Part shown: piece by piece, positions 26,455 through 35,462 of the stretch
Numbering within the stretch: position 1 is the stretch's first letter
Layout of the letters: every line of letters starts with the position of its first letter
DNA from: Treponema sp. OMZ 790
GTDB taxonomy: Bacteria; Spirochaetota; Spirochaetia; Treponematales; Treponemataceae
Direction: 5' to 3'
DNA length: 64,000 nucleotides
Assembly: GCF_024181285.1 (NCBI RefSeq)
Contig: NZ_CP051201.1
Coordinates: 868,001-932,000 of the forward strand
The notes under the pieces: generated by a model
The model's database searches: none
What the model was told of the DNA's origin: nothing
The model's input: only the letters and a program-made list of their open reading frames with translations
Program-made: the position numbers and the translations under genes

Positions 26455-26514
26455 GTATAACACCCGCTTCAACGCTGACATTGCTGTGCAATGCAGGTTA
26501 AGCGAATGTTATAC
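26455..26514 (+). other. attC site 25 (short, 60 bp)
   Basis: R'' is GTATAAC, the complement of GTTATAC of its cassette. The compact loop is CATTGC-TGT-GCAATG. R' is GTTATAC. The next cassette opens with TGCC-TGAA-GGCA. Confidence 0.95.
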
Positions 26515-26760
26515 GGATGCCTGAAGGCACAATTAACTGCAACTTTGAAAAAGTAGGGTGTTTTTTGTAAATTTAAGGCTTAAAACTAAAATTAAAAGCT
26601 TAGGTTCTGTGAGTAAAGTTTTGTTTTATTATAATATCTACTTGGATAAGTAAAAATAAGCTTTCATCTGAGTATTTTAAACTCGTTTAGGAAATCAACG
26701 AAATAAAAGTCCTTCGGACGGTCTGGTAATTATAATAATTAACTTACTTAGGAAATAAAA
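26515..26760 (+). repeat. NC-type 5' module and 1 repeat unit used as a gene leader
   Basis: It has the same 5' module as the NC cassettes (AAAAGCTTAGGTTCTGTGAG, TTTTATTATAAT) and one repeat unit near 26711, but the 3' module is replaced by a membrane protein gene. The identical arrangement lies at 58414. Confidence 0.8.
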
Positions 26761-27398
26761 ATGAGTCTTATAATAATATTTTTTTTATTGATAATTTATA
26801 TTCCGTTTCTTTTTATTAAAGATGAAAAAAGTAAATTATATTTCAGAATAATTGTGATAATATCAAATATATGTTTAATGCTTTTATCAATATTTTCTTT
26901 TCAATTATTAAGATGTTTAAGTGTTATTGGAGTACTTATATACTTTTATTTATGTATGCTAGTTATAATTTTAAACATCTTATTTGTTATAACAAACATT
27001 ATAAAACTAAAAAATAAGGGATTATTTTTTAATACCAATTGCGTTTTCTATTTTCTTTAGTTTTTGATTATAAAAATCAGTTATCGGAAAGAATTGCTTT
27101 AAAATTGAATTTAAAAATATAAAAATGAGCTTGATAGTTATATTACGAATAATGTAAAAATGAAAGTATACGAATATTTGATAATTATGTAGGAATTATA
27201 TGGGATCCTGGTTTTAGATACATATAGTGTTATAATTTATGATAAAATAATAATTTAGATATTTTATATGATTCATCTGAAGATATGTTTGAGGATAAAG
27301 AAATGTATAATGAATTTAAAAAAGCTTTTGAATATGAAAAAATTGTTAATTTAATAAAAATTGAGGATAACTATTTTAGATGTAATATACATCAGTAA
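26761..27398 (+). pseudogene. membrane protein gene, frameshifted copy
   Basis: The first 84 codons match the intact gene at 58660, with three membrane spans. The frame then breaks near 27012 (CTAAAAAATAAGGG against CTAAAAAAAATAAGGGG) and again at several A or T runs. All the differences are lost bases in homopolymers. Confidence 0.8.
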
Positions 27399-27406
27399 AC
27401 GATTGC

Positions 27407-27472
27407 GTATAACACCCGCTTCAACCTGACATTGCGGAGGAGCCGCAAATGCAGGTTAAGCGAATGTTAGAT
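27407..27472 (+). other. attC site 26 (short)
   Basis: R'' is GTATAAC, matching GTTATAC. R' is GTTAGAT. The next cassette opens with TGCC-TAAC-GGCA. Confidence 0.95.
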
Positions 27473-28128
27473 GGATGCCTAACGGCACAATTAACAAAAG
27501 TAGGGTGTATTTTTTTGTAAATTAAAGTGTAAAACCCAAATTAAAAGCTTAGGTTCTTTGAGTAAAGTTATGTTTTATTATAATATTTACTTGGATAAGA
27601 AAAATAAATTTTTATCTAAGAATTTTAAAACTTGCTAAGGAAATCAACGAGTTAAAAGTCCTTCGGACGGTCTGGTAATTATGATAATTACTTTCTAAGG
27701 AAAAATAACTTTTATCTGAGTGTTTTAACCTTTTTAAGGAAATCGACGAGTTAAAAGTCCTTCGGACGGTCTGTGTTTATAATAATTGCTTTCTACAGAA
27801 AATTAAAATACATCTAAGTATTTTAAACTCGTTAAGGAAATCAATAAAATAAAAGTCCTTCGGACGGTCATGGTAATTATAATAATTAACTTGTTAAGTA
27901 AAATAAAACTTTTATTCAAGGATTTTAAAACTAGTTAAGAAAATCAACGAAATAAAAGTCCTTCGGACGGTCACGGTAATTATTATAGTTATTTGTTAAG
28001 TAGTAATAAAATTTTAGCCTTACAGTAAAATTTTAAGCTTTTTTTATTGAATATGTAGTAATAAAAGCGAAATAGTGTAAGATTAAGAGGATAATTGTTA
28101 AGATAAGTGGGATAGGTAAAATAAAATC
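27473..28128 (+). repeat. NC cassette, 4 units (type A, copy 2)
   Basis: It is near-identical to 19957-20613, differing by a lost T near 27723 and a local TTATTC/TTATCT change near 27912. No gene is seen. Confidence 0.88.
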
Positions 28129-28193
28129 ATCTAACACCCGCTTCAACCTGACATTGCGGACGAGCCGCAAAGCAGGTTAAGCGAATGTTATGT
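28129..28193 (+). other. attC site 27 (short)
   Basis: R'' is ATCTAAC, matching GTTAGAT. R' is GTTATGT. The next cassette opens with TGCACC-AGT-GGTGCA. Confidence 0.95.
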
Positions 28194-28235
28194 GGATGCA
28201 CCAGTGGTGCACGATGTTGAATTATAGGAAAATAT

Positions 28236-29015
28236 ATGGGTATAAGTGAAATTTTTTCCAGCGAATTGTATAATGTAGAGAAATTTTATGAATATTTCTC
28301 TGAAGAAGATATAAAAAACATCCCGTTTGATTTATATAATTTAATTGATATAGAACAAAAATATGAAAATCAATTTATATTTCAAAATTTTGTTGTGTTT
28401 TTTTCTGATTTATATGTTAGTTTAAATATTAATGATAAGGATTTTAAATATATAGATTCAAAATTGGATGAAATTGATTTTTCTCAGAAGTTTTCAGCAT
28501 ATTTGTATTCTGATTTTTTAATAAAGAAAGAAGGGGCAATTTTTGTATTTGCAAAAATGAGAAAGAAAAGTAACTGTAAATACTTAGAAACAGCATTTAT
28601 TAATGAATATTATAAAAAAAATCCTATATTAACTGCTAGATGCCTTAGGGAATTATTCTACTTGGGAAGTAATAAAGCAAATGAATATGAAAAATTACTT
28701 TTTGAAAATATTGATGTAATTAATTTTATTACAATTATTTTGCTTTATGATAAAGATCTTAGTGAAAGAGTATTAGAATTATATAAAAATGAAGAATTTT
28801 TAAAAAATATAAAAATTAGCGACATTGAAGATTTTATTATGAGTTTTGAAATATTCATAATAAATTTGTTGGGTGTAAATAAGATAAAAGATTTTAAAAG
28901 AGATGAATATATAAATAGTTTTAATTACTATATAAAAATATATGGTTCTTATGAAGTAAAAGATTTTAATTCATTTTATAAAAAAAGTTTTCAGGAATTG
29001 AAAATTAACACATAA
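28236..29015 (+). CDS. hypothetical helical protein, 259 residues
   Basis: This protein is very rich in Ile, Phe, Lys and Asn, and predicted mostly helical. Segments such as FINEYYKKNPILTARCLREL and LLFENIDVINFITIILLYDK look like HEAT- or ARM-type helix pairs, similar in style to the proteins at 47625 and 63137. No catalytic residues stand out. AGGAAAATAT precedes the ATG. The stop TAA lies within R'' of the next attC (ACA-TAA-C). Confidence 0.6.
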   Translation: MGISEIFSSELYNVEKFYEYFSEEDIKNIPFDLYNLIDIEQKYENQFIFQNFVVFFSDLYVSLNINDKDFKYIDSKLDEIDFSQKFSAYLYSDFLIKKEGAIFVFAKMRKKSNCKYLETAFINEYYKKNPILTARCLRELFYLGSNKANEYEKLLFENIDVINFITIILLYDKDLSERVLELYKNEEFLKNIKISDIEDFIMSFEIFIINLLGVNKIKDFKRDEYINSFNYYIKIYGSYEVKDFNSFYKKSFQELKINT

Positions 29016-29075
29016 CACCCGCTTCAACCTGACATTGCGGAGTAGCCGCAAATGCAGGTTAAGCGGTAGTTATGT
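29010..29075 (+). other. attC site 28 (short)
   Basis: R'' is ACATAAC, matching GTTATGT of its cassette. R' is GTTATGT. The right arm ends GCGGTA. The next cassette opens with CTGCCC-TCC-GGGCAG. Confidence 0.95.
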
Positions 29076-29221
29076 GGACTGCCCTCCGGGCAGCATTCGT
29101 TAAGCGTGAAAGTTTATAACCTTCTATAATTTAAATAATAAAATCTATTGGAGCTTTTTACTTTCTCTTGGGACTATATAAAAAATAAATTTTGTGATAG
29201 AATATTAGCTGAGGTAAAGAG

Positions 29222-29767
29222 ATGATAAATGTTTTTATTGATGAGATTACGCCTTGTCTCAGTGATGCTAAAACAGGCGAGCTCGTTCAAACAGAGGTTA
29301 TACAAATTATTCGAAAATCTTTTTTGAAAAAGTATAATAAGAAAAATGGATGGTATACAGACTGGGATAAACTTATCGATGATAATGAAGTTTATGCTCT
29401 CGTCGTGGAAGGCTCTGTTGATATACAAGGACTGGTTTCTATTGTAAAAGATGAGGATGCAAAAGCATGTTATATTTCATGGATGTGTGCGAGTCCTGAA
29501 AATAATCATCAAATTACAAAAGAAATTAGATATAAAGGTGTTGGCGGACATTTGTTTGCTATTGCTGCGAAAAAATCAATCGACTTTGGTTTTGACGGAA
29601 TGATGTACGGATTTGCAGCGAATAAAATTTTACTTGATCATTATGTCGAAAAATTTAATGCTGAATTTATCGGAATTCTTCATCCGTTTCAATTTGCAAT
29701 AGATGAAGAAAATGCAAAAAATATAATGGAGGTTTATACTTATGATTGGACTGATGAAAAATTATAA
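29222..29767 (+). CDS. GNAT-like acetyltransferase
   Basis: This 181-residue protein has an N-terminal helix pair, then YALVVEGSVDIQGLVSIV and CYISWMCASPENN, then IRYKGVGGHLFAIAAKKSID, which fits the acetyl-CoA-binding loop (GxGxxL), and finally GMMYGFAANKILLDHYVEKF. Members of this fold acetylate small molecules, proteins or, in toxins such as TacT and AtaT, charged tRNA. A small gene overlaps its end, so a toxin-antitoxin arrangement is possible, but the partner does not look like a ribbon-helix-helix antitoxin. Confidence 0.7.
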   Translation: MINVFIDEITPCLSDAKTGELVQTEVIQIIRKSFLKKYNKKNGWYTDWDKLIDDNEVYALVVEGSVDIQGLVSIVKDEDAKACYISWMCASPENNHQITKEIRYKGVGGHLFAIAAKKSIDFGFDGMMYGFAANKILLDHYVEKFNAEFIGILHPFQFAIDEENAKNIMEVYTYDWTDEKL

Positions 29768-29930
29768 AGAAAGTTTAAAAGATACACCGCAACCAATATT
29801 GTTGTCTGAAATGAAAAATAGCATCGATTTGAAAGCGTTATTTTCTTATGCAAAAGCAAACAATATGAAAGTTTCTGAATTATCAGAAACTGATAAGAAA
29901 AAATTTGTCAAGACTAGAGGTCTATTATAG
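29754..29930 (+). CDS. small protein overlapping the GNAT gene
   Basis: The ATG at 29754 gives 58 residues beginning MKNYKESLKDTPQPILLS; an upstream ATG at 29742 adds four. The middle, SIDLKALFSYAKANNMKVSEL, looks helical. It overlaps the GNAT gene by 14-26 bp, so the two are coupled. It could be a partner or antitoxin. The family is unrecognised. Confidence 0.6.
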   Translation: MKNYKESLKDTPQPILLSEMKNSIDLKALFSYAKANNMKVSELSETDKKKFVKTRGLL

Positions 29931-29973
29931 TTTAAATGTAATGTAAATGAACTAGTATTTAAATACTAAAAAC

Positions 29974-30132
29974 ACATAACACTCGCTTCAACCTGACAAT
30001 TGTTTTGTCACGAAAGTTGCTTAGAGGCGGTCATTGCTAACGCAATTCCCTTTTTTATGCAACTTTCGCGCCAACTTTGCTGACGCTTACGCGTCGGCAA
30101 AGACACAAATGCAGGTTAAGCGAATGTTATGT
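29974..30132 (+). other. attC site 29 (branched, 159 bp)
   Basis: R'' is ACATAAC and R' is GTTATGT. The nested hairpins are CGAAAGTTGC/GCAACTTTCG around GCGGTCATTGC, and CTTTGC/GCAAAG. The next cassette opens with CTGCCC-TTC-GGGCAG. Confidence 0.93.
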
Positions 30133-30227
30133 GGACTGCCCTTCGGGCAGCTTCTTTCATGGGTAATAGTCTTAAAATCAAAAATAATGTATAATACCTA
30201 GTAAAAATTAATTTTCGGGTGTAAAAA

Positions 30228-31228
30228 TGCAAAATACTAAGTCCATAAGATTTATAGATTTATTCGCCGGAATTGGAGGTATTCGAATTCCATTTGATGA
30301 ACTTGGATATAGTTGTGTCTTTTCTTCCGAATGGGACAAAAATGCCTGTAAAACGTATACTGCAAATTTTGGTGATATTCCCTGCAGGTGATATCACAAA
30401 AATACCGGCACAAAATATTCCTACCCATGATATCCTCTTAGCGGGTTTCCCTTGTCAGGCTTTTTCAATTATGGGAAAAATGCAGGGGTTTAATGATACT
30501 CGAGGAACGATGTTTTTTGAGATTGAAAGGATTCTCTCTTATCATAAACCTAAAGTAGTTTTATTGGAAAATGCAAAACAACTTACAACTCATAACAAAG
30601 GAAATACTTTTTAAAGTTATTTTACAAAGGCTTACTCAATTAGGTTACCATTTGAAATATCAAGTATTAAATGCTCTTGATTTTGGTTTGCCGCAAAAAA
30701 GAGAAAGAATAATAATTATTGGTTTTTTGGATAAAAATCAATCAAATAAATTTAATTTTGATTTTGAAAAAAAAAGATTACAGTCTTGAAAATATCTTGG
30801 AAAATGAAAATCAAATTGATAATAGTTTCTATGCCTCTCCTGAAATTCGGAAAAAACGTCTAGCAATGACTGAAGACAAAATTAAATTTTTCCCTTCTGT
30901 ATGGCATGAAAATAAGTCCGGTAACATATCAATTTTAGATTATTCATGTGCATTAAGAACTGGAGCATCATATAATTATCTTTTAGTAAATGGAGTACGC
31001 AGATTTACTCCAAGGGAATTGCTTAGATTACAGGGATTCCCAGATACTTATAAAATTGTTGTTTCTACACAAGAAATTAGACGGCAGACAGGAAATTCTG
31101 TAGCTGTACCAATGATTAGAATGGCAGCAAAGAAAATAGATTTAATTTTACGAGGAGAAGAAAATGGAGCAACATCCGAAACTTCGAGATTCCAAAAGAC
31201 TGACAACAAAAGAATTATATCCGCTTAA
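30228..31228 (+). pseudogene. DNA cytosine-5 methyltransferase, frameshifted
   Basis: Read through the breaks, it has all core C5 motifs: [10 protein letters not shown] (I), GFPCQAFS with the catalytic Cys (IV), ENAKQL in place of the usual ENV (VI), QKRERI (VIII), RELLRLQGFPD (IX) and TGNSVAVPM (X). Frame changes occur near 30382, 30577-30614 and 30775. It starts at the ATG at 30228, ahead of a restriction-enzyme gene it overlaps by 65 bp. A dead methyltransferase beside an open nuclease would be toxic, so the breaks may be sequencing errors. Confidence 0.85.
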
Positions 31229-31898
31229 TATTTTCCCAAATAATTTAATAACTGAAATTGGAAGTTATTTTGTTTATCTCTTATATATAGGACGAACTGA
31301 CATCACTGGAGCCGATTGGAGTAATGCTTTTGCGCAAGCGATAAAAGGTATGCATTTAGACTCTCCTGTTGGTATTGCTGATGTTGTGCTAAATAAAAAT
31401 TGCTGGTCAATGAAAACAGTCAAAAATCCTTCTCCTTTTTCTGCAAAAAACATTCGTCTTATAAGCGGTCGTTGCTCTCCGGATTATTCATATGGAATTA
31501 CCGACCCGCATAAAGATGTTCAGAAAACGGGAGAAGCTGTTTTAGGAATTTGGAATGAACGAGTAAATATTGCAAATGATCATTATAGTCAATTACGAAC
31601 TTCTATATTGGTGCGGAGTAATGATTTACTTTCATATAGTTTGTTTGAAGAAGAAACTCTTAGGTATAGAACAACAGATTATCATTGGGATGTAAATAAA
31701 AACGGAAATTTAATTGAGTTAGATAAAAGAGAAAGACTTTGTTTTACATGGCAACCCCATGGTTCACAATTTACAATACATACAGAAATTCCTGATAGTG
31801 CTGTAAAATTCACGATAAAACAACCTCCGAAACTTGAAAGAAAGGATATTTTAGAAAAAATTCATTTTGACAATTCTTGGATAACAATTATAAAATAG
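31164..31898 (+). CDS. type II restriction endonuclease, partner of the C5 methyltransferase
   Basis: This 244-residue protein overlaps the methyltransferase gene, the usual arrangement. The probable PD-(D/E)XK core is VGIADVVLNKNCWSMKTVK, with Asp and Lys positions typical of this fold. A GADWSNAFAQAI helix lies upstream. The rest is strand-rich (RLCFTWQPHGSQFTIHTEIP). The recognition sequence cannot be told from the gene. GAGGAGAAG precedes the ATG. Confidence 0.75.
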   Translation: MEQHPKLRDSKRLTTKELYPLNIFPNNLITEIGSYFVYLLYIGRTDITGADWSNAFAQAIKGMHLDSPVGIADVVLNKNCWSMKTVKNPSPFSAKNIRLISGRCSPDYSYGITDPHKDVQKTGEAVLGIWNERVNIANDHYSQLRTSILVRSNDLLSYSLFEEETLRYRTTDYHWDVNKNGNLIELDKRERLCFTWQPHGSQFTIHTEIPDSAVKFTIKQPPKLERKDILEKIHFDNSWITIIK

Positions 31899-31903
31899 AT
31901 ATC

Positions 31904-31969
31904 ACATAACACTCGCTTCAACCTGACATTGCGGAGTAGCCGCAAATGCAGGTTAAGCGAATGTTAGTT
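31904..31969 (+). other. attC site 30 (short)
   Basis: R'' is ACATAAC, matching GTTATGT of its cassette. R' is GTTAGTT. The next cassette opens with CATTGC-TAGC-GCAATG. Confidence 0.95.
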
Positions 31970-31972
31970 GGA

Positions 31973-31996
31973 CATTGCTAGCGCAATGCATTTTTT
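31973..31996 (+). terminator. 5' hairpin with a T6 run, copy 1
   Basis: CATTGC-TAGC-GCAATG is followed by CA and TTTTTT. Among the cassette 5' hairpins this is the clearest with an intrinsic-terminator shape; it could block read-through into the restriction-modification genes. Confidence 0.5.
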
Positions 31997-32060
31997 GGAT
32001 TACTGTACTAATTATCGTTTTTTGTGTAAAATTACAAAAAGGATTTATTCATAAGACACT

Positions 32061-32898
32061 ATGATAACAACGAATATATTATCGGGAGATTGTCTGGAAA
32101 AACTAAAAGCATTACCCAACTCTTCCGTCGACCTTATTGTTACCTCACCTCCTTATGCCGATCAGCGGAAAAATACGTATGGCGGTATAAAACCGGAGAA
32201 ATATGTATCATGGTTTCTTCCGATTGCTGCGGAGCTTTTTAGAGTTTTGAAAAATGACGGTACTTTTATTCTCAATATAAAAGAAAAGGTTCAAAACGGG
32301 GAACGCAGCACGTATGTTCTTGAATTAATCTTGGAAATGAAAAAGCAAGGCTGGTTATGGACAGAAGAATTTATTTGGCACAAAAAAAACTGTTATCCCG
32401 GAAAATGGCCGAACAGGTTTAGGGATGCGTGGGAGCGTTTGTTACAATTCAATAAAATAAAAAAATTTAATATGTATCAAGAAGCTGTAATGGTTCCTAT
32501 GGGAGATTGGGCAAAAAATAGGCTTAAAATTATCGGAAGTCGATAAAATACGGGACAACTCAAAAGTCGGAAGCGGTTTTGGAAAAATATTTCAAATTGG
32601 CTTGAAAGAGATAGGGCATATCCAACCAATGTCCTTCATTTAGCCACTGAATGCGGTAACAAAACCATAGTGCTGCATTCCCTGAAAGTTTGCCTGAATG
32701 GTTTATAAAATTATTTACTCAAGAATATGACACTGTCTTGGATCCTTTATGGGATCGGGTACGACAGTCTTTGTTGCAAACCGTATGAACCGTCATGCGA
32801 TAGGAATTGATATTGTAGATGAATACTGTGAAAAGGTACAAAAGAAAATCAATGAACAAGAGATAATGTTGTTTGAACGTGAGGTTAACTATGGGTAG
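32061..32898 (+). pseudogene. site-specific DNA methyltransferase, frameshifted copy
   Basis: The gene is intact at 55068. This copy reads well for 155 codons, through the TSPPY motif, then breaks near 32530 and at three further points (32590, 32660, 32748), each a shorter A or T run than in the other copy. Confidence 0.85.
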
Positions 32899-33628
32899 TT
32901 TGAGCATAGATGACGTAAAAATATATGTTGAAAACCATATTGGTACCTTTCATAAAAAGAGAATAAGCAGTTTAGATAATTTAAAACTATCGACAATCTT
33001 AAAAAGAAAGAATCCGTATCTTTTTAAAGCAAAAAATATTTTAACTGCCGAACAGATTGTATCCGGATTTTTAAATGCTCATATTTCCTCAAATGAAGAA
33101 ACAATCTTTGGCGACTGGCTTGAAGGACTTGCTCTTTTCATTAACTCTAAAGTGTATGGAGGTTATAAATCCGGTATACAAGGTATTGACCTTGAATTTG
33201 ATGATAAGAATACACGTTATATTGTCAGTATAAAATCGGGTCCTAATTGGGGTAACAGTTCTCAAATTAAGAAAATGATTGCCGATTTTAAAACAGCTAA
33301 AAAGACATTACGGACAAGCAACTCTCAGTTACATATTGTTGCAGTGAACGGCTGCTGCTACGGTAAAGAAAAGAATTATGATAAAGGTGATTATTTTAAA
33401 TACTGCGGTCAGCAATTTTGGGAATTTATTTCAGGAGATGAAAATTTATATATTGATATCATTGAACCGTTAGGATTTAAAGCAAAAGAAAAGAGTGATG
33501 AGTTTATGCAGTCATATACACAGATGATAAATAAATTTACCGGAGAATTTATCCAAAACTATTGTTTATCTTCCGGTGAAATCGACTGGAATAAAATAGT
33601 AAAATTTAATTCTGCAAAAGAAAAATAA
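32891..33628 (+). CDS. PmeII/EcoO109I-like restriction endonuclease, copy 1
   Basis: This 245-residue protein is the same as the one at 55903 except for one residue (Gly instead of Ser after VSIKS). Its methyltransferase neighbour is broken in this copy. Core features are GIDLEF (Asp) and YIVSIKSG (xIK), then PNWGNSSQIKKM. See the copy at 55903 for family reasoning. The start ATG overlaps the methyltransferase stop. Confidence 0.8.
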   Translation: MGSLSIDDVKIYVENHIGTFHKKRISSLDNLKLSTILKRKNPYLFKAKNILTAEQIVSGFLNAHISSNEETIFGDWLEGLALFINSKVYGGYKSGIQGIDLEFDDKNTRYIVSIKSGPNWGNSSQIKKMIADFKTAKKTLRTSNSQLHIVAVNGCCYGKEKNYDKGDYFKYCGQQFWEFISGDENLYIDIIEPLGFKAKEKSDEFMQSYTQMINKFTGEFIQNYCLSSGEIDWNKIVKFNSAKEK

Positions 33629-33639
33629 AAATGGTTATC

Positions 33640-33705
33640 AACTAACACCCGCTTCAACCTGACATTGCGGAAGAGCCGCAAATGCAGGTCAAGCGTTAGT
33701 TAGAT
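33640..33705 (+). other. attC site 31 (short)
   Basis: R'' is AACTAAC, the complement of GTTAGTT at the start of its own cassette. R' is GTTAGAT. The next cassette opens with TGCC-TAAC-GGCA. Confidence 0.95.
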
Positions 33706-34360
33706 GGATGCCTAACGGCACAATTAACAAAAGTAGGGTGTATTTTTTTGTAAATTAAAGTGTAAAACCCAAATTAAAAGCTTAGGTTCTTTGAGTAAAG
33801 TTATGTTTTATTATAATATTTACTTGGATAAGAAAAATAAATTTTTATCTAAGAATTTTAAAACTTGCTAAGGAAATCAACGAGTTAAAAGTCCTTCGGA
33901 CGGTCTGGTAATTATGATAATTACTTTCTAAGGAAAAATAACTTTTATCTGAGTGTTTTAACCTTTTAAGGAAATCGACGAGTTAAAAGTCCTTCGGACG
34001 GTCTGTGTTTATAATAATTGCTTTCTACAGAAAATTAAAATACATCTAAGTATTTTAAACTCGTTAAGGAAATCAATAAAATAAAAGTCCTTCGGACGGT
34101 CATGGTAATTATAATAATTAACTTGTTAAGTAAAATAAAACTTTTATCTAAGGATTTTAAAACTAGTTAAGAAAATCAACGAAATAAAAGTCCTTCGGAC
34201 GGTCACGGTAATTATTATAGTTATTTGTTAAGTAGTAATAAAATTTTAGCCTTACAGTAAAATTTTAAGCTTTTTTTATTGAATATGTAGTAATAAAAGC
34301 GAAATAGTGTAAGATTAAGAGGATAATTGTTAAGATAAGTGGGATAGGTAAAATAAAATC
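33706..34360 (+). repeat. NC cassette, 4 units (type A, copy 3)
   Basis: It is near-identical to 19957 and 43055, with units near 33891, 33990, 34088 and 34191. No gene is seen. Confidence 0.88.
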
Positions 34361-34425
34361 ATCTAACACCCGCTTCAACCTGACATTGCGGACGAGCCGC
34401 AAAGCAGGTTAAGCGAATGTTAGGT
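34361..34425 (+). other. attC site 32 (short)
   Basis: R'' is ATCTAAC and R' is GTTAGGT. The next cassette has GGTTT-TACTA-GAGCT, a stem kept only through G-U pairs. Cassette 36 has the perfect AGCTC-TACTA-GAGCT. Confidence 0.95.
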
Positions 34426-34463
34426 TGATGGTTTTACTAGAGCTGCTGGATTGGAGGTATATA

Positions 34464-35288
34464 ATGAAACGCACTTTCTTACTAATCATGACTTTGCTCG
34501 CACTCGCAGCGGTTTCTGCGGAAGAACAAAAATGTTTCGGTGAAAAACCGCACGCCGACACCGTGGGCGACATAGTGTTTGCAGACGGCACAGCGATGGC
34601 GTGGCGAGAGGGGCTTTCCTTCACCGATGAGCAAAAAGCGGCTGCAATCGCAGTCATCTTTTATGTGGGAACGGAATGTTCCAACGACGGGCGAAAGCGG
34701 ATACTTGGTGTGGGATTAGTCCACTCTAATGATTATGTCAGATGGTGTGATAGTGATGCATGGGCATACTGCGAATATATTAAACCGATAGAATGCTCCA
34801 TAAACGGCTATATCGGTAAATACACTTTTGAAGGAGATACCGACGGAAGCGATAACCTTGAACAAATCGGTGCATGCCTTTCTACGCGGGCTCAGAATCT
34901 TACGGACGACGAAGTCGCTTATTGGTATCCGGCAGGAAGACCTTTTGATGATACGGAAAATGAAAGCCTTTACCCTGCATTCTACTTTGCAAAAAACTAT
35001 GCAAAACAAAGCAAAAGTCATGTCTACGGAACGCGCTACGAGAAAGGCTGGTATCTTCCATCGATTGCGGAACTGTTCCAGATATGGAAAAACAAAGAAA
35101 CTGTGGACGCTGCGATACGGCTTTGCGGAGGAGATGAATTTGGAGAATGGCATTATTTGTCATCGACACAATTTATCGACAAAACAGATTATACTCACGA
35201 ACTCTACTTCTTTACGGGAAGTGAGCATGGAAGAGAAAAAGACTTTGGAGAATTTGTCTGCGCAATCCGCGAATTTGACGGACGGTAA
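34464..35288 (+). CDS. secreted treponemal protein, DUF1566-like
   Basis: This 274-residue protein has signal peptide MKRTFLLIMTLLALAAVSA, cleaved before EEQKCFG. The mature part has VGDIVFADGTAMAW, ILGVGLVHSNDYVRWC, then GWYLPSIAELFQIWKN and WHYLSSTQF, a pattern seen in secreted DUF1566/Lcl-type domains with formylglycine-enzyme-like fold. The gene is markedly richer in G+C than its neighbours, suggesting a different origin. GGAGG lies 7 bp before the ATG. It is probably exported to the periplasm or surface. Confidence 0.72.
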   Translation: MKRTFLLIMTLLALAAVSAEEQKCFGEKPHADTVGDIVFADGTAMAWREGLSFTDEQKAAAIAVIFYVGTECSNDGRKRILGVGLVHSNDYVRWCDSDAWAYCEYIKPIECSINGYIGKYTFEGDTDGSDNLEQIGACLSTRAQNLTDDEVAYWYPAGRPFDDTENESLYPAFYFAKNYAKQSKSHVYGTRYEKGWYLPSIAELFQIWKNKETVDAAIRLCGGDEFGEWHYLSSTQFIDKTDYTHELYFFTGSEHGREKDFGEFVCAIREFDGR

Positions 35289-35356
35289 AATATGGAGCTG
35301 AAGTGTTTGCAAACGAAGAAATACAACTATAAGGCCGGTAAAATAACAGCCTAACA

Positions 35357-35425
35357 ATCTAACAATATTTTCAAAACCGAGAATTCAAGGTTTTGTTTGC
35401 GTTACGGTTTAAAACAATGTCAGAC
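35357..35425 (+). other. attC site 33 (divergent arms)
   Basis: R'' is ATCTAAC, preceded by a second R''-like GCCTAAC 10 bp upstream. The arms are ATTTTCAAAACCG and CGGTTTAAAACAAT, like those of 24521. R' is GTCAGAC, the only site with GTC instead of GTT. The next cassette opens with ACGCC-TCC-GGCGT. Confidence 0.8.
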
Positions 35426-35462
35426 GGACGCCTCCGGCGTGCTGATTTTTAGGAGAGAAAAA

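Noticed and set aside
34828..35301. A second forward frame overlapping the secreted protein gene at 34464
   Set aside because: The gene is G+C-richer than its neighbours, so shadow frames stay open by chance. Only the 34464 frame has a signal peptide and a ribosome site.
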